Shown here: positions 7,249 through 14,988 of the stretch, piece after piece | Position numbering within the stretch: position 1 is the stretch's first letter | Layout of the letters: each line of letters opens with the position of its first letter | Assembly: GCF_004011505.1 (NCBI RefSeq) | Contig: NZ_SAUN01000001.1 | Location: forward strand, 930,001-994,000 | Direction of reading: 5' to 3' | DNA length: 64,000 bases | Source: Nonomuraea polychroma | GTDB taxonomy: Bacteria > Actinomycetota > Actinomycetes > Streptosporangiales > Streptosporangiaceae | Position numbers and translations under genes: made by a program | The notes under the pieces: model-generated | Seen by the model: the letters and a program-made list of their open reading frames with translations, nothing else | Database searches by the model: none | Told to the model about the DNA's origin: nothing

Positions 7249-8373
7249 ATGAGTGCGGCTCTGTCCGGGTTGCTGGTGGCCGACTTCAGCCGGGTGCTGG
7301 CCGGGCCGTACGCCACCATGCTGCTGGCCGACCTCGGGGCCGAGGTGGTCAAGGTGGAGCGGCCCGGGTCCGGGGACGACACGCGCGCGTGGGGGCCGCC
7401 GTACGGGCCCGCGGGCGAGGCCACGTACTTTCTCGGCGTCAACAGGAACAAACGCTCGATCGCGCTCGACCTGCGGGCCGACGTGGACGTCGCGCGGGCC
7501 CTGGCGGCCCGCGCGGACGTGCTCGTGGAGAACTTCCGGCCGGGGACGATGGACCGGCTGGGGCTCGGGTACGACGCGCTCCGGGAGCTGAACCCGGGGC
7601 TGATCCACTGCTCGATCACCGGGTTCGGGTCGGGGGCCGGGGCCGGGCTGCCCGGATACGACCTGATCGCGCAGGCGGTGGGCGGGCTCATGAGCGTCAC
7701 CGGCGAGCCGGACGGGCCCGGGACGAAGGCGGGCGTGGCGCTGGTGGACGTGATCACCGGCCTGCACGCCGCGCTCGGCATCCTGGCCGCGCTCCGGCAC
7801 CGCGACCGGACCGGCGAGGGCCAGCGCATCGAGGTCTCACTCCTGTCCTCGCTGCTCTCGGCGCTGACCAACCACGCCTCCGCCTACGCCGCCGCCGGTG
7901 TGGTGCCGCGGGCCATGGGCAACCGGCATCCGAGCATCGTCCCGTACGAGGTGTTCGAGACCGCCGACCGGCCGCTGGTGATCGCGGCCGGCAACGACCG
8001 GCTGTTCCAGGCCCTCTGCGAGACGCTGGGCCGCCAGGACCTCACGCAGGACCCCCGCTACGCCACCAACGCGGGCCGGGTCGCCGCCCGCGAGGAGCTG
8101 GTCGCCGAGCTGAACGCCGCCCTCAGGGAACGCCCGGCCGACGAGTGGTTCGAGCTGCTCACCGCCGCCGGGGTGCCCTGCGGTCCGATCAACGACCTGG
8201 CCGCCGCCTTCGCCCTCGCCGACGAGCTCGGACTGGAGCCGGCCGTGGAGCTCGGCGGCGTGGGCCAGGTCGCCAACCCGATCCGCCTCAGCGCCACCCC
8301 GCCCTCCTACCGGCGTCCGCCCCCGGCGCTCGGGCAGGACGACGCGTGGGTTCGTGAGATATTGGGGCCGTGA
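7249..8373 (+). CDS. Class III (CaiB/BaiF) CoA-transferase
   Basis: A 374-residue enzyme that moves CoA between carboxylic acids through a covalent aspartyl-CoA intermediate; Asp167 in AGVALVDVITG is the likely nucleophile. LLVADFSRVLAGPYATMLLADLGAEVVKVE-type N-terminal sequence and ENFRPGTMDRLGLGY are family hallmarks. GAAGGAGGGC stands directly before ATG 7249. Class III transferases next to glutaryl-CoA dehydrogenase genes, including the SUGCT type, activate glutarate with succinyl-CoA, and that is the proposed role here. Its stop overlaps the next gene's GTG start (GTGA), so the two are translationally coupled. Confidence 0.85.
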   Translation: MSAALSGLLVADFSRVLAGPYATMLLADLGAEVVKVERPGSGDDTRAWGPPYGPAGEATYFLGVNRNKRSIALDLRADVDVARALAARADVLVENFRPGTMDRLGLGYDALRELNPGLIHCSITGFGSGAGAGLPGYDLIAQAVGGLMSVTGEPDGPGTKAGVALVDVITGLHAALGILAALRHRDRTGEGQRIEVSLLSSLLSALTNHASAYAAAGVVPRAMGNRHPSIVPYEVFETADRPLVIAAGNDRLFQALCETLGRQDLTQDPRYATNAGRVAAREELVAELNAALRERPADEWFELLTAAGVPCGPINDLAAAFALADELGLEPAVELGGVGQVANPIRLSATPPSYRRPPPALGQDDAWVREILGP

Positions 8374-9038
8374 GTCCGGACGAGGCACGACGCAGGCCGC
8401 CGACGGCCCAGCAGTTCGTGCTGGGCGAGCTGCGCCGTGCCATCACGACCGGCCGCCTGCGTCCCGGCACCCCCATCCGGCAGGACGCGCTGGCCGAGGA
8501 GCTCCAGGTCAGCCGCGTCCCCCTGCGCGAGGCGCTCAAGACGCTGGAGGGCGAGGGCCTGGTGACGTACAAAGCCCACAAGGGCTACTGCGTCGCCACG
8601 CTTTCGCTCGACGACCTGCGCGAGGTCTACCGCATCCGCGAGCTGCTGGAAGAGGAGGCCGTGCGGCGGGCCGTCGATCGTCTCACCGACGCCGACCTCG
8701 ACCGGCTGGAAGCGGCCCAGGACGAGGTCGAGCGGGCCGCGGCGGCGGGGGACGTCCTCGCCATGGCCACCGCCAACCGGCTGTTCCACATGACGGTGTT
8801 CGAGTGCGCGGGCATGCCGCGGCTGGCCCGGCTGATCAGGACGCTCTGGGACACGACGGACGCGTACCGGTCGATGTACTACGGGGACGCCGGCAACCGG
8901 GAGCGGGTGATCAAGGAACACCGCGCGACCCTGGACGCCCTGCGCCGCCGCGCCGCCGACGAGGCCGTCGCCACGCTCGACGTGCACCGCGCCCACGCGG
9001 TGGCCGAGCTGGAGTCCCTGCTCGGCCACGCCTCCTGA
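8370..9038 (+). CDS. GntR-family transcriptional regulator with FCD ligand domain
   Basis: The 222-residue protein has an N-terminal winged helix (about residues 13-75: IRQDALAEELQVSRVPLREALKTLEGEGLVTY) and a C-terminal all-helical FCD domain (about 80-215) with the metal and ligand face LFHMTVFECAG ... HRATLDALRRR ... HRAHAVAELE. Such proteins usually repress the adjacent catabolic operon until a small carboxylate or acyl-CoA binds. Coupling to the CoA-transferase by a 4-nt overlap supports control of the gcdH / aldehyde dehydrogenase divergon, most plausibly at 5697-5726. Confidence 0.9.
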   Translation: MSPDEARRRPPTAQQFVLGELRRAITTGRLRPGTPIRQDALAEELQVSRVPLREALKTLEGEGLVTYKAHKGYCVATLSLDDLREVYRIRELLEEEAVRRAVDRLTDADLDRLEAAQDEVERAAAAGDVLAMATANRLFHMTVFECAGMPRLARLIRTLWDTTDAYRSMYYGDAGNRERVIKEHRATLDALRRRAADEAVATLDVHRAHAVAELESLLGHAS

Positions 9039-9047
9039 GCCGGCTCG

Positions 9048-9674
9048 CTACATGAGGGGGAGTGTGGAGATCGGCTCGCCCCTCTGGTCGAGCAACTCCA
9101 CGTTCGTCTCCTTCTTGCGGCTCGGTGACCAGGCCAGCACCTGCAGGCCGTGCTCCGGGACCGTGATGTGCCGGCCCTCGAACCTGACGGCGCCCACCTC
9201 CGACGACAGCCGCAGGGCACCGTACGCCACCCATTTCGCCGGCCACGGAAACCACCGCTCCGCGTTGATGTTGGAGCGCGTCGTGCCGTCGGCACGGCCG
9301 TGCCCGTGCGGCGTGGCGGCCGCCGGGGCCAGCAGGTCGTCGTCGGGTCCCGCCGCGGTGCTGATGCCGTCGCGCAGGGTCCAGCGGCCGGCGCGGCTGT
9401 GTGACAGGACCCAGACGTCGAGCCAGAACAGGCCGACCTCGTCGAGCCGGGCGAAGGCCGCCGCGGCCAGCCGGTCGCCGACGTAAAGGGAGAGCGGTGA
9501 GAAGCGGTGCCGTCCGCCGAGGGTCTCCGGCAGGACCTTCGGCAGACCGTGGGCGATGAGACGCCGGGTCTCGGTCGCGGGAGTGTACCCAGGATGGTGA
9601 GTACGATCCACGCGCTCATCGTACTCCCCGGCCTCCTTCGCGCACCTGTCCCGCCAACCGCCGAACCGGGCCAT
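9048..9674 (-). CDS. Unknown protein, 208 aa, predicted iron-repressed
   Basis: I do not recognise the family. No signal peptide or membrane segment is visible, so it should be cytoplasmic. Sequence such as LSLYVGDRLAAAAFARLDEV, LFWLDVWVLSHSRAGRWTL and ALRLSSEVGAVRFEGRHITVPEHGLQ suggests a beta-rich fold. The frame opens further upstream at TTG 9722, but that codon lies inside the iron box (9715-9733), which would normally cover the promoter, so ATG 9674 is preferred. The gene is monocistronic and convergent with the GntR gene. The perfect iron box is its most informative feature: it should be expressed under iron limitation. Confidence 0.65.
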   Translation of the reverse strand: MARFGGWRDRCAKEAGEYDERVDRTHHPGYTPATETRRLIAHGLPKVLPETLGGRHRFSPLSLYVGDRLAAAAFARLDEVGLFWLDVWVLSHSRAGRWTLRDGISTAAGPDDDLLAPAAATPHGHGRADGTTRSNINAERWFPWPAKWVAYGALRLSSEVGAVRFEGRHITVPEHGLQVLAWSPSRKKETNVELLDQRGEPISTLPLM

Positions 9675-9714
9675 GTCGGGCTTCGTGAACGCCGTCTCTG
9701 CTTTGACTGCTTGA

Positions 9715-9733
9715 TTAGGCAAGGCTTGCCTAA
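9715..9733. promoter_or_regulatory. Iron box (DtxR/IdeR/DmdR-type operator)
   Basis: TTAGGCAAGGCTTGCCTAA is a perfect 9-1-9 palindrome that fits the actinobacterial iron-repressor consensus (TTAGGTTAGGCTMACCTAA type). On the minus strand TATAGT (9741-9736) can serve as a -10 element, placing the transcription start within the palindrome, the usual geometry for repression. It lies 40 bases upstream of the preferred start of the unknown gene and some 120 bases downstream of the esterase stop, so it serves the unknown gene. Confidence 0.85.
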
Positions 9734-9810
9734 TTACTATACTGAGGTCGCGATCTTCTCCGTGCTCGTACGCTGTCGCCCCAGCACAGCACGGGACGCC
9801 GCGACGGTCC

Positions 9811-9852
9811 GCGAAGAGGGGGCGGGAATGCGCGGTACCGCCCCCTCTTCGC
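9811..9852 (-). terminator. Strong hairpin terminator of the esterase gene
   Basis: GCGAAGAGGGGGCGG (9811-9825) and CCGCCCCCTCTTCGC (9838-9852) form a perfect 15-bp stem with a 12-base loop, starting just past the esterase stop codon. It lacks a T-tract. Confidence 0.8.
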
Positions 9853-9857
9853 GGGCA

Positions 9858-11396
9858 CTACCGCCGGCTGATGGGCAGGGACGCCCAGAAGGCGCAGTTG
9901 CTCGGCACGGCCGTGTCGACCGGCCGGATGCCGCCGGCGCCGGGCGCCAGGCTGAGCACGTCGCCGGACGTGCGGAACCGTGGCCAGCGCGGGGCCCGGG
10001 TGGCGGCATGGGGCCGGCCGTCTCTGGCGAACGACGTCCAGTAGGCCACCATGGCGTCCGACAGCCGCTCCTGCTCCGCGTTCAGCGGCCCTCCGAACAG
10101 GCCGGGGAACAGGTACGGCAGCTCCGCCGCGTGCGCGGCGCCCTCCTCGAAACCGGGCACGTCGATCAGCGGCGGCGCGGTCCTGTCGGCGAACTGGTAG
10201 CCGTACGTCGGCACCCCGGCCCGCGCGAACAGCCGGAGCGCGTCCTGGTGCCCGCAGGTCGCCAGCGGCCCGCCGAAGTCGGTCAGCACGGTCGCCAGGG
10301 CGGTGCGCGGGTCGGGGTAGCTCGCCGCCGGGTAGCGGGCCAGGATCGCGTCGGCGGCCGCACCGAACGTCTGGCGCACGTACGCCGCGTACTCCGCCTC
10401 GCTGATCGGGTCGGTGACGAACAGGCGCATCTCGTCCAGGTTGTTGCCGTGCATCACAGGAACGCGGTTGAACCGCCCGCTCGCGATCGCCTCGTGCGGC
10501 TGCGCGGGCAGCACCTGATCGCCTCCCGCGACCGCGTAGGGGTTCGGGTCCTGGAAGGCGTCCACCAGGGTCTTGACCGGCAGCGCCCGCAAACACGCGA
10601 CGGCGTCGGCCGCGCATCCCACTTGCTGTGCGAACGTGACCGCGCTCGCCTCCGCGCCGGCCTCCGTACGGGTCGGGTAGGCGCAGCTGTAGCTCTGGCC
10701 GATGGCCTTGTGGAAGAGCCCGGCCGCGGTCGGGGACGCCAGCAGGGCGCAGATGTCGGCCGAACCGGCCGACTCGCCGAACACCGTCACGTTGCCCGGG
10801 TCGCCGCCGAACCCCGCGATGTTGCGCCGCACCCACCGCAGCGCCGCCTGCTGGTCGAGCAGCCCGTAGTTGCCGGCCTGGTAGCGCTCGCCGGCCTCCA
10901 GCGCCGGATGCGCCAGCCAGCCGAGCACGCCGAGCCGGTAGTTGACCGACACCACCACCACGTCGCCCTCTACGACCAGCTTGGACAGGTCGTAGAGCGC
11001 GCTGCTGCCCGTGGTGTTGCCGCCGCCGTGCACCCAGACCATGACCGGCAGCCGCGTGCCGTGCCGGGGGGCGCTGACGTTGAGGTAGAGGCAGTCCTCG
11101 CCGTACGAGGCCTGACCTCCGTACGGGGTGGCGGGCTGCGCGCACTGGGCGGCGGGGGCCGTCGCGTCCCGGACGCCCGCCCACGAGCGGGCCGGCCGCG
11201 GCGCCTTCCAGCGCAGCTCGCCGACCGGCGGCTCGGCGTACGGGATGCCGCGGAACGCCCGGTGGTCCTGCAGCACCTCCCCCTTGACCACGCCCTTGTC
11301 GGTACGCACCAGCGCCGGGGAGCGGGCGTCGGCCGCGGCCGGGGCCGCCAGGGCGGTGGTGAGGAGCAGAATCGTCACGGCGGGAATGAGGCGCAC
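9858..11396 (-). CDS. Secreted type-B carboxylesterase
   Basis: The 512-residue precursor has a signal peptide (RLIPAVTILLLTTALAAPAAA, about residues 2-24) and the cholinesterase/carboxylesterase fold. FRGIPYAEPPVGELRW, the EDCLYLNV signature, the oxyanion strand VWVHGGGN, and nucleophile elbow GESAG with Ser209 all appear in order. The likely catalytic histidine is in EEGAAHAAELPYLF. GTG 11396 was chosen because AAGGAG precedes it and the signal peptide starts there; the longer frame to 11435 lacks these. It should hydrolyse esters outside the cell; substrate unknown. The gene has its own strong terminator and appears monocistronic. Confidence 0.88.
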   Translation of the reverse strand: MRLIPAVTILLLTTALAAPAAADARSPALVRTDKGVVKGEVLQDHRAFRGIPYAEPPVGELRWKAPRPARSWAGVRDATAPAAQCAQPATPYGGQASYGEDCLYLNVSAPRHGTRLPVMVWVHGGGNTTGSSALYDLSKLVVEGDVVVVSVNYRLGVLGWLAHPALEAGERYQAGNYGLLDQQAALRWVRRNIAGFGGDPGNVTVFGESAGSADICALLASPTAAGLFHKAIGQSYSCAYPTRTEAGAEASAVTFAQQVGCAADAVACLRALPVKTLVDAFQDPNPYAVAGGDQVLPAQPHEAIASGRFNRVPVMHGNNLDEMRLFVTDPISEAEYAAYVRQTFGAAADAILARYPAASYPDPRTALATVLTDFGGPLATCGHQDALRLFARAGVPTYGYQFADRTAPPLIDVPGFEEGAAHAAELPYLFPGLFGGPLNAEQERLSDAMVAYWTSFARDGRPHAATRAPRWPRFRTSGDVLSLAPGAGGIRPVDTAVPSNCAFWASLPISRR

Positions 11397-11419
11397 GGAG
11401 ATCTCCTTCCGGCGGGGAG

Positions 11420-11465
11420 CGCCCTGACCGTACACGCGTGGGCGCCCCGACCGTACACGCGCGCA
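11420..11465. repeat. Two tandem copies of a 23-bp unit upstream of the esterase
   Basis: GCGCCCTGACCGTACACGCG (then TGG) is repeated as GCGCCCCGACCGTACACGCG (then CGC), directly upstream of the esterase ribosome binding site. It may be a duplicated promoter segment or operator; the function is unknown. Confidence 0.6.
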
Positions 11466-11475
11466 CGCCTCTCGC

Positions 11476-12267
11476 CTAGATCCCGTCGGTCAACCGCACC
11501 ACGGCGTCAATGAGCTCGTCGCCGGTCAGCATGGACAGGTCGTTGTGCCCCGCCCCGGCCAGCTCCACGGTCGTCACCCGGCCCCCGGCGGCCTGGGCGA
11601 CCGCCCGGCTCAGCCGGGCCGGCACGATCGTGTCGCGGGTGCCGTACACGACCACCGTGGGCGCCCGTACGGCGGCGATCTGCTCCGCCACCGGGAAGCG
11701 ATCGCGCAGCAGCAGCCGTACCGGCAGGAACGGGTAGTTGGCCTGCCCCGCCGCCGCCAGATCGGTGAACGGCGAGCGCAACACCAGCCCGTCCGGCGGG
11801 TGCTCCAGCGCCAGCCGGGTCACCACCCCCGCGCCCAGGCTCTCGCCGAAGTAGACGACCCGCCCGTCCCCGAGGAACGCGCGGGCGGCGAGGGCGTCGA
11901 GGTGCAGCCCCTCCTCGGTGGGCGTGCCCGGGTTGCCGCCGTAGCCGCGGTAGTCCATCAGCAGCACCGGCAGCCCGTACGCCGCCAGCGCCCTGGCCAG
12001 CGGAGCGCGGTGCAGCCTGTTGCCCGCGTTCCCGCCCGCGATGAGCACGGTCACGTCGCGGTCCCCGGGCACGTACCAGGCGTTGAGCCGCAGGCCGTCG
12101 CTCGTGGTCAGCGAGACGTCCCGCGCGCCCGGGATGACCTTCCCCGCTTGTGGCACAGGCGATCGGTCAGGCAGGTAGATGAGCTGCCGTTGGAACAACC
12201 ACAGCAGCCCGAGCAGCAGAAGCAGCACCGCGACGATCACGAGAGCGGCCCGCGTCACTGACGTCAC
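11476..12267 (-). CDS. Membrane-anchored alpha/beta hydrolase (Bem46/ABHD-like)
   Basis: A 263-residue protein with one N-terminal transmembrane helix (about residues 8-26) followed by an alpha/beta-hydrolase domain. The triad is visible: Ser143 in YFGESLGAG, an aspartate in VYGTRDTIVP and a histidine in GAGHNDLS. MDYRGYGGNPGTP is typical of the Bem46/YfhR group, which includes serine hydrolases of unknown substrate. The GTG start overlaps the stop of the amidohydrolase remnant (GTGA), indicating a former operon whose upstream gene and promoter were deleted. Whether it is still expressed is uncertain. Confidence 0.78.
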   Translation of the reverse strand: MTSVTRAALVIVAVLLLLLGLLWLFQRQLIYLPDRSPVPQAGKVIPGARDVSLTTSDGLRLNAWYVPGDRDVTVLIAGGNAGNRLHRAPLARALAAYGLPVLLMDYRGYGGNPGTPTEEGLHLDALAARAFLGDGRVVYFGESLGAGVVTRLALEHPPDGLVLRSPFTDLAAAGQANYPFLPVRLLLRDRFPVAEQIAAVRAPTVVVYGTRDTIVPARLSRAVAQAAGGRVTTVELAGAGHNDLSMLTGDELIDAVVRLTDGI

Positions 12268-12416
12268 GCATCAAACGGTACGCCCGCCTGCACCACGTGG
12301 AGGATGTGCTTCGGGTCGGCCAGCACGCCGATGTCCGCCAGCGGGTCGCCGTCGAGCACCAGCAGGTCGGCATGCGCGCCCACCGCCAGCGTGCCGATCT
12401 CGCCCGCCAGGCCGGC
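12264..12416 (-). pseudogene. C-terminal remnant of an amidohydrolase
   Basis: The last 50 codons read AGLAGEIGTLAVGAHADLLV, then LDGDPLADIGVLADPKHILH, then VVQAGVPFDA. This is the standard C-terminal beta-sandwich ending of imidazolonepropionase/prolidase-type amidohydrolases. Everything upstream, including the metal site, is absent: homology ends at about 12416, where another gene fragment reading the opposite way begins. Confidence 0.75.
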
Positions 12417-12563
12417 ATGGCGGTGGCGCAGGCGCTGGTCACGCAGCTGGCGGCGGTGGACCCGGCCCGAACGGGCGGCTCGATCGAGGCGGCGGAGGCC
12501 ATGTGGGCGAAGTTCGGCCTCCTCCACCGCCGCCCCGCGCTCCCCGGCCACCCACCCGCCTGA
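12417..12563 (+). pseudogene. Possible C-terminal remnant of an unidentified gene
   Basis: This plus-strand frame (MAVAQALVTQLAAVDPARTG ... AMWAKFGLLHRRPAL) reads like the end of a normal soluble protein and starts exactly where the amidohydrolase homology stops. I cannot name its family. Together they look like two divergently transcribed genes whose facing 5' ends and shared promoter were deleted. The call rests on protein-like composition only. Confidence 0.35.
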
Positions 12564-12619
12564 CCACACAGCCCCGTCTCACCGGCCAGGACGGCTGATC
12601 AGAAAGCCGAAGGTCCCGG

Positions 12620-13159
12620 TCAGAGCCAGCTGGCCCGTACGCTGTCGGCCGACTCGGCGTCCGGAGGGGTGCCCAGTTCCCCGGCGCGGATACGCTCCAG
12701 GAGCCGGCCGACGGTGTCGACGATCTCCGGTGCCCGGTCGCGCAGCGCCGCCACATCCGCCGCGGACACCTCGCTCCGATCGAATCCGACCTCCTCCAGC
12801 ACACCCTCCAGATCGGACAGCCGATCGTGCAGCCACTTCAGCGGCTTGCCGGACAACTCCTTGTCGAACACCCGCGGCCCCGGCTCCCACCCGTCGATGG
12901 ACGGGTGATGATGGGTGCGGTCGAAGCTTCCCGGCGGGCTGTCGACCGACTCCAGCAGGTCGATGCGCCAGAGCGGCCTATCGACGGCGATCGGCCGAGC
13001 CGAGTACATCGAGCCCTTCAACTCGCCGGGTTCGAGCCTGCGGATCTCCAGGCGCACCCCCCGCTCGGCCCCCTCCTGGCCCGGGATCGGGTCAGGGTCG
13101 ACGAAGTAGATGTCGCCCACGGCCACGCCGATCCGCTCGAAACCGAACAGGTAGAGCAC
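12620..13159 (-). CDS. Unknown acidic protein, 179 aa
   Basis: I do not recognise the family. The sequence has a globular N-terminal half (LYLFGFERIGVAVGDIYFVD, then LEIRRLEPGELKGSMYSARP, then PLWRIDLLESVDS) with hydrophobic beta-strands. It is followed by a helical, possibly coiled C-terminal half (KWLHDRLSDLEGVLEEVGFD ... DTVGRLLERIRAGEL). No signal peptide or membrane helix is present. GTG 13159 is favoured because GAAGGAAG lies about 9 bases upstream; the longer in-frame GTG at 13168 touches that ribosome binding site. It stands alone, with no operon partner. Confidence 0.6.
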   Translation of the reverse strand: MLYLFGFERIGVAVGDIYFVDPDPIPGQEGAERGVRLEIRRLEPGELKGSMYSARPIAVDRPLWRIDLLESVDSPPGSFDRTHHHPSIDGWEPGPRVFDKELSGKPLKWLHDRLSDLEGVLEEVGFDRSEVSAADVAALRDRAPEIVDTVGRLLERIRAGELGTPPDAESADSVRASWL

Positions 13160-13584
13160 GGGAACCACTTCCTTCGCAGGTCTCAGTGGGGGTTCTGCTC
13201 AACGTAACCTGGCAGGCCCGGCCGGGCCACCGGACGATCAGAGGGGCCCGCTCTCCGGCGGCCACGAGCTCGCCGTAGCGCCGGTCGCTGGCCAGGCGTG
13301 CGGACCCGCCGCCTGCACCGTGACGGGCTGCCTAGTGTCCGTGACCAGGTGTGCTCGCTGTTGAAAGGCGGGGTCCCCAGAACGGCGGCCACATGTGATG
13401 GCAACGGGGTGTTCCTCACGGTCCGGCACGCGCCTGCGTGTGGCGCGTGGCGGGGCAAGAGCGAGCTCGACGCAGCCAAGGAGATGTTCCGCCAACGGGC
13501 AGCAGATCGGCCTCGCTTCACGGAGATGTCACGATCCTGACGTGCTCAACGACTAGGACCGTCATATCGTGAATTATTGACCTT
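13160..13584. other. Unassigned stretch before tRNA-Sec
   Basis: No convincing gene. A plus-strand frame ending at 13540 contains WRGKSELDAAKEMFRQRAAD, which is protein-like and could be a gene end, but its upstream part is not. No repeat or RNA fold was seen by eye. Codon bias in the three frames is mixed, suggesting decayed coding DNA. Confidence 0.3.
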
Positions 13585-13676
13585 GGAGGCGCTTGTGTTC
13601 TGGTGGGCACCCCGGTCTTCAAAACCGGTGGGCGGCGCGCGGCGTCGCCGGCGGGTTCGATTCCCGTGCGCCTCCG
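13585..13676 (+). tRNA. selC: tRNA-Sec (anticodon UCA)
   Basis: A 92-nt tRNA with the features of bacterial tRNA-Sec. It has an 8-bp acceptor stem (GGAGGCGC 13585-13592 pairing with GCGCCTCC 13668-13675) and discriminator G13676. The anticodon arm has loop CTTCAAA and anticodon TCA at 13619-13621, which reads UGA. A long extra arm (GGGCGGCGCGCGGCGTCGCC region) and a GGTTCGATTCC T-arm follow. CCA is not encoded. It is the adaptor for the in-frame UGA of the formate dehydrogenase 4 kb downstream and sits 13 bases before the selA start codon. Confidence 0.95.
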
Positions 13677-13689
13677 CGTGAGGTCTCAG

Positions 13690-14988
13690 ATGAAGGATGA
13701 TCCCCGTCGCCGGATTCCGCGTACCGACACCGTCCTGGCCGACCCCCGGGTGGCCGAGGCGGTCAGAGGCGCGGGCCGGGCCGTGGCCAAGGCCGCGGTC
13801 GTCGCCGCGCAGCAGCGGGCCAGGGAGGGGCTGATCGCGCCCGAGGACGTCGTGGCGGCCACCGTGTCCGCCCTGGCCGCCGGCCCTCGCCGGGTGATCA
13901 ATGCCACGGGCGTCCTCGTCCACACCAACCTGGGCCGCGCGCCGCTCTCGCAGGCCGCCGTCGAGGCGATGAGCGCGGCCGCCGGATGTACGGACGTGGA
14001 GTTCGACCTGGTGACGGGGGAGCGCGCGCGGCGCGGGCGGGCGGCGATGGCCGCGCTGGCGGCGGCGGTTCCGGACGCGGAGGACGTCCACGTCGTCAAC
14101 AACAACGCGGCGGCGCTGGTGCTGGCGGCGACCGCGCTGGCGGCCGGGCGGGAGGTCGTCATCAGCCGCGGCGAGATGGTGGAGATCGGGGACGGCTTCC
14201 GCCTCCCCGACCTGCTGGAATCCACCGGCGCGAGGCTGCGCGAGGTGGGCACCACCAACCGCACCAACGCCCGCGACTACGCCGACGCCATCGGCGACGA
14301 GACCGGGTTCGTGCTCAAGGTCCATCCGTCCAACTTCCGCGTCGAGGGTTTCACCGCCGCGGCCTCGGTCGCCGAGCTGAGTGCGCTGCCGGTGCCTGTG
14401 GTGGTCGACGTCGGCTCGGGTCTGCTCGCGCCGGATCCGCTGGTGCCGGACGAGCCGGACGTGAGCACGGCGCTGCGCGACGGCGCCGCCTTGGTGACGG
14501 CAAGCGGCGACAAGCTCCTCGGCGGGCCGCAGGCCGGGCTGATCCTGGGCCGCGCCGACCTGGTGCAGCGCCTGCGCCGCCATCCCCTCGCTCGCGCCTT
14601 ACGCGTGGACAAGCTGACCCTGGCCGCCCTGGAGGCGACGCTCCGCTCGGAACCACCGGTACGGCTCGCGCTCCACACCGACATCGACCGGTTACGCCGC
14701 CGCGCCCACCGCCTGGCCGCCCTCATCGGTGCCGGCGGGCCGGATGGCAACGCCCCGGTGGAGTGTGAGGTGGTCGAGAGCGTGGCCGTCGTGGGCGGTG
14801 GGGGAGCGCCAGGCTGCGAGTTGCCGAGTGTGGCGCTCGCCCTGCCCGTACGGCTGGCGCTCCCGCTCCGCTTGGGCGACCCCGCCGTGGTCGGCCGGGT
14901 GGCAGGCGGACGGCTCCTCCTCGACCTGCGCTCCGTATCGCCCGACCTGGACGACGAGCTGGCGGAGGCGGTGCGAGCATGTACGTGA
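13690..14988 (+). CDS. selA: L-seryl-tRNA(Sec) selenium transferase
   Basis: This PLP enzyme converts seryl-tRNA(Sec) to selenocysteinyl-tRNA(Sec) using selenophosphate. The 432-residue protein has the SelA order: N-terminal domain, VINATGVLVHTNLGRAPLS, HVVNNNAAALVLAATALAAG, SRGEMVEIGDGFRLPDL, VGTTNRTNARDY, and the PLP lysine Lys275 in SGDKLLGGPQAG. ATG 13690 is the likely start, with TGAGG seven bases upstream; an in-frame GTG at 13678 lies two bases past the tRNA gene and would extend it by four residues. Its end overlaps selB by 10 bases. Selenophosphate synthetase (selD) is not in the window. Confidence 0.95.
   Translation: MKDDPRRRIPRTDTVLADPRVAEAVRGAGRAVAKAAVVAAQQRAREGLIAPEDVVAATVSALAAGPRRVINATGVLVHTNLGRAPLSQAAVEAMSAAAGCTDVEFDLVTGERARRGRAAMAALAAAVPDAEDVHVVNNNAAALVLAATALAAGREVVISRGEMVEIGDGFRLPDLLESTGARLREVGTTNRTNARDYADAIGDETGFVLKVHPSNFRVEGFTAAASVAELSALPVPVVVDVGSGLLAPDPLVPDEPDVSTALRDGAALVTASGDKLLGGPQAGLILGRADLVQRLRRHPLARALRVDKLTLAALEATLRSEPPVRLALHTDIDRLRRRAHRLAALIGAGGPDGNAPVECEVVESVAVVGGGGAPGCELPSVALALPVRLALPLRLGDPAVVGRVAGGRLLLDLRSVSPDLDDELAEAVRACT

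Noticed and set aside
5629..7800. Very long open frames on the strand opposite real genes (for example 723 codons antisense to the aldehyde dehydrogenase, and 653 codons antisense to the formate dehydrogenase)
   Set aside because: High-GC codon bias creates long antisense frames. Their translations are Arg/Gly/His-rich with no domain signatures, while the opposite strand encodes clear conserved proteins.
9675..9722. TTG 9722 as the start of the iron-box gene
   Set aside because: It lies inside the iron box itself, which should cover the promoter and transcription start, so translation is more likely to begin at ATG 9674.
12304..13278. A 324-codon plus-strand frame rich in Arg, Pro and Ser
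   Set aside because: Composition is typical of a shadow frame; it crosses two gene remnants and the opposite-strand unknown gene and has no conserved motif.
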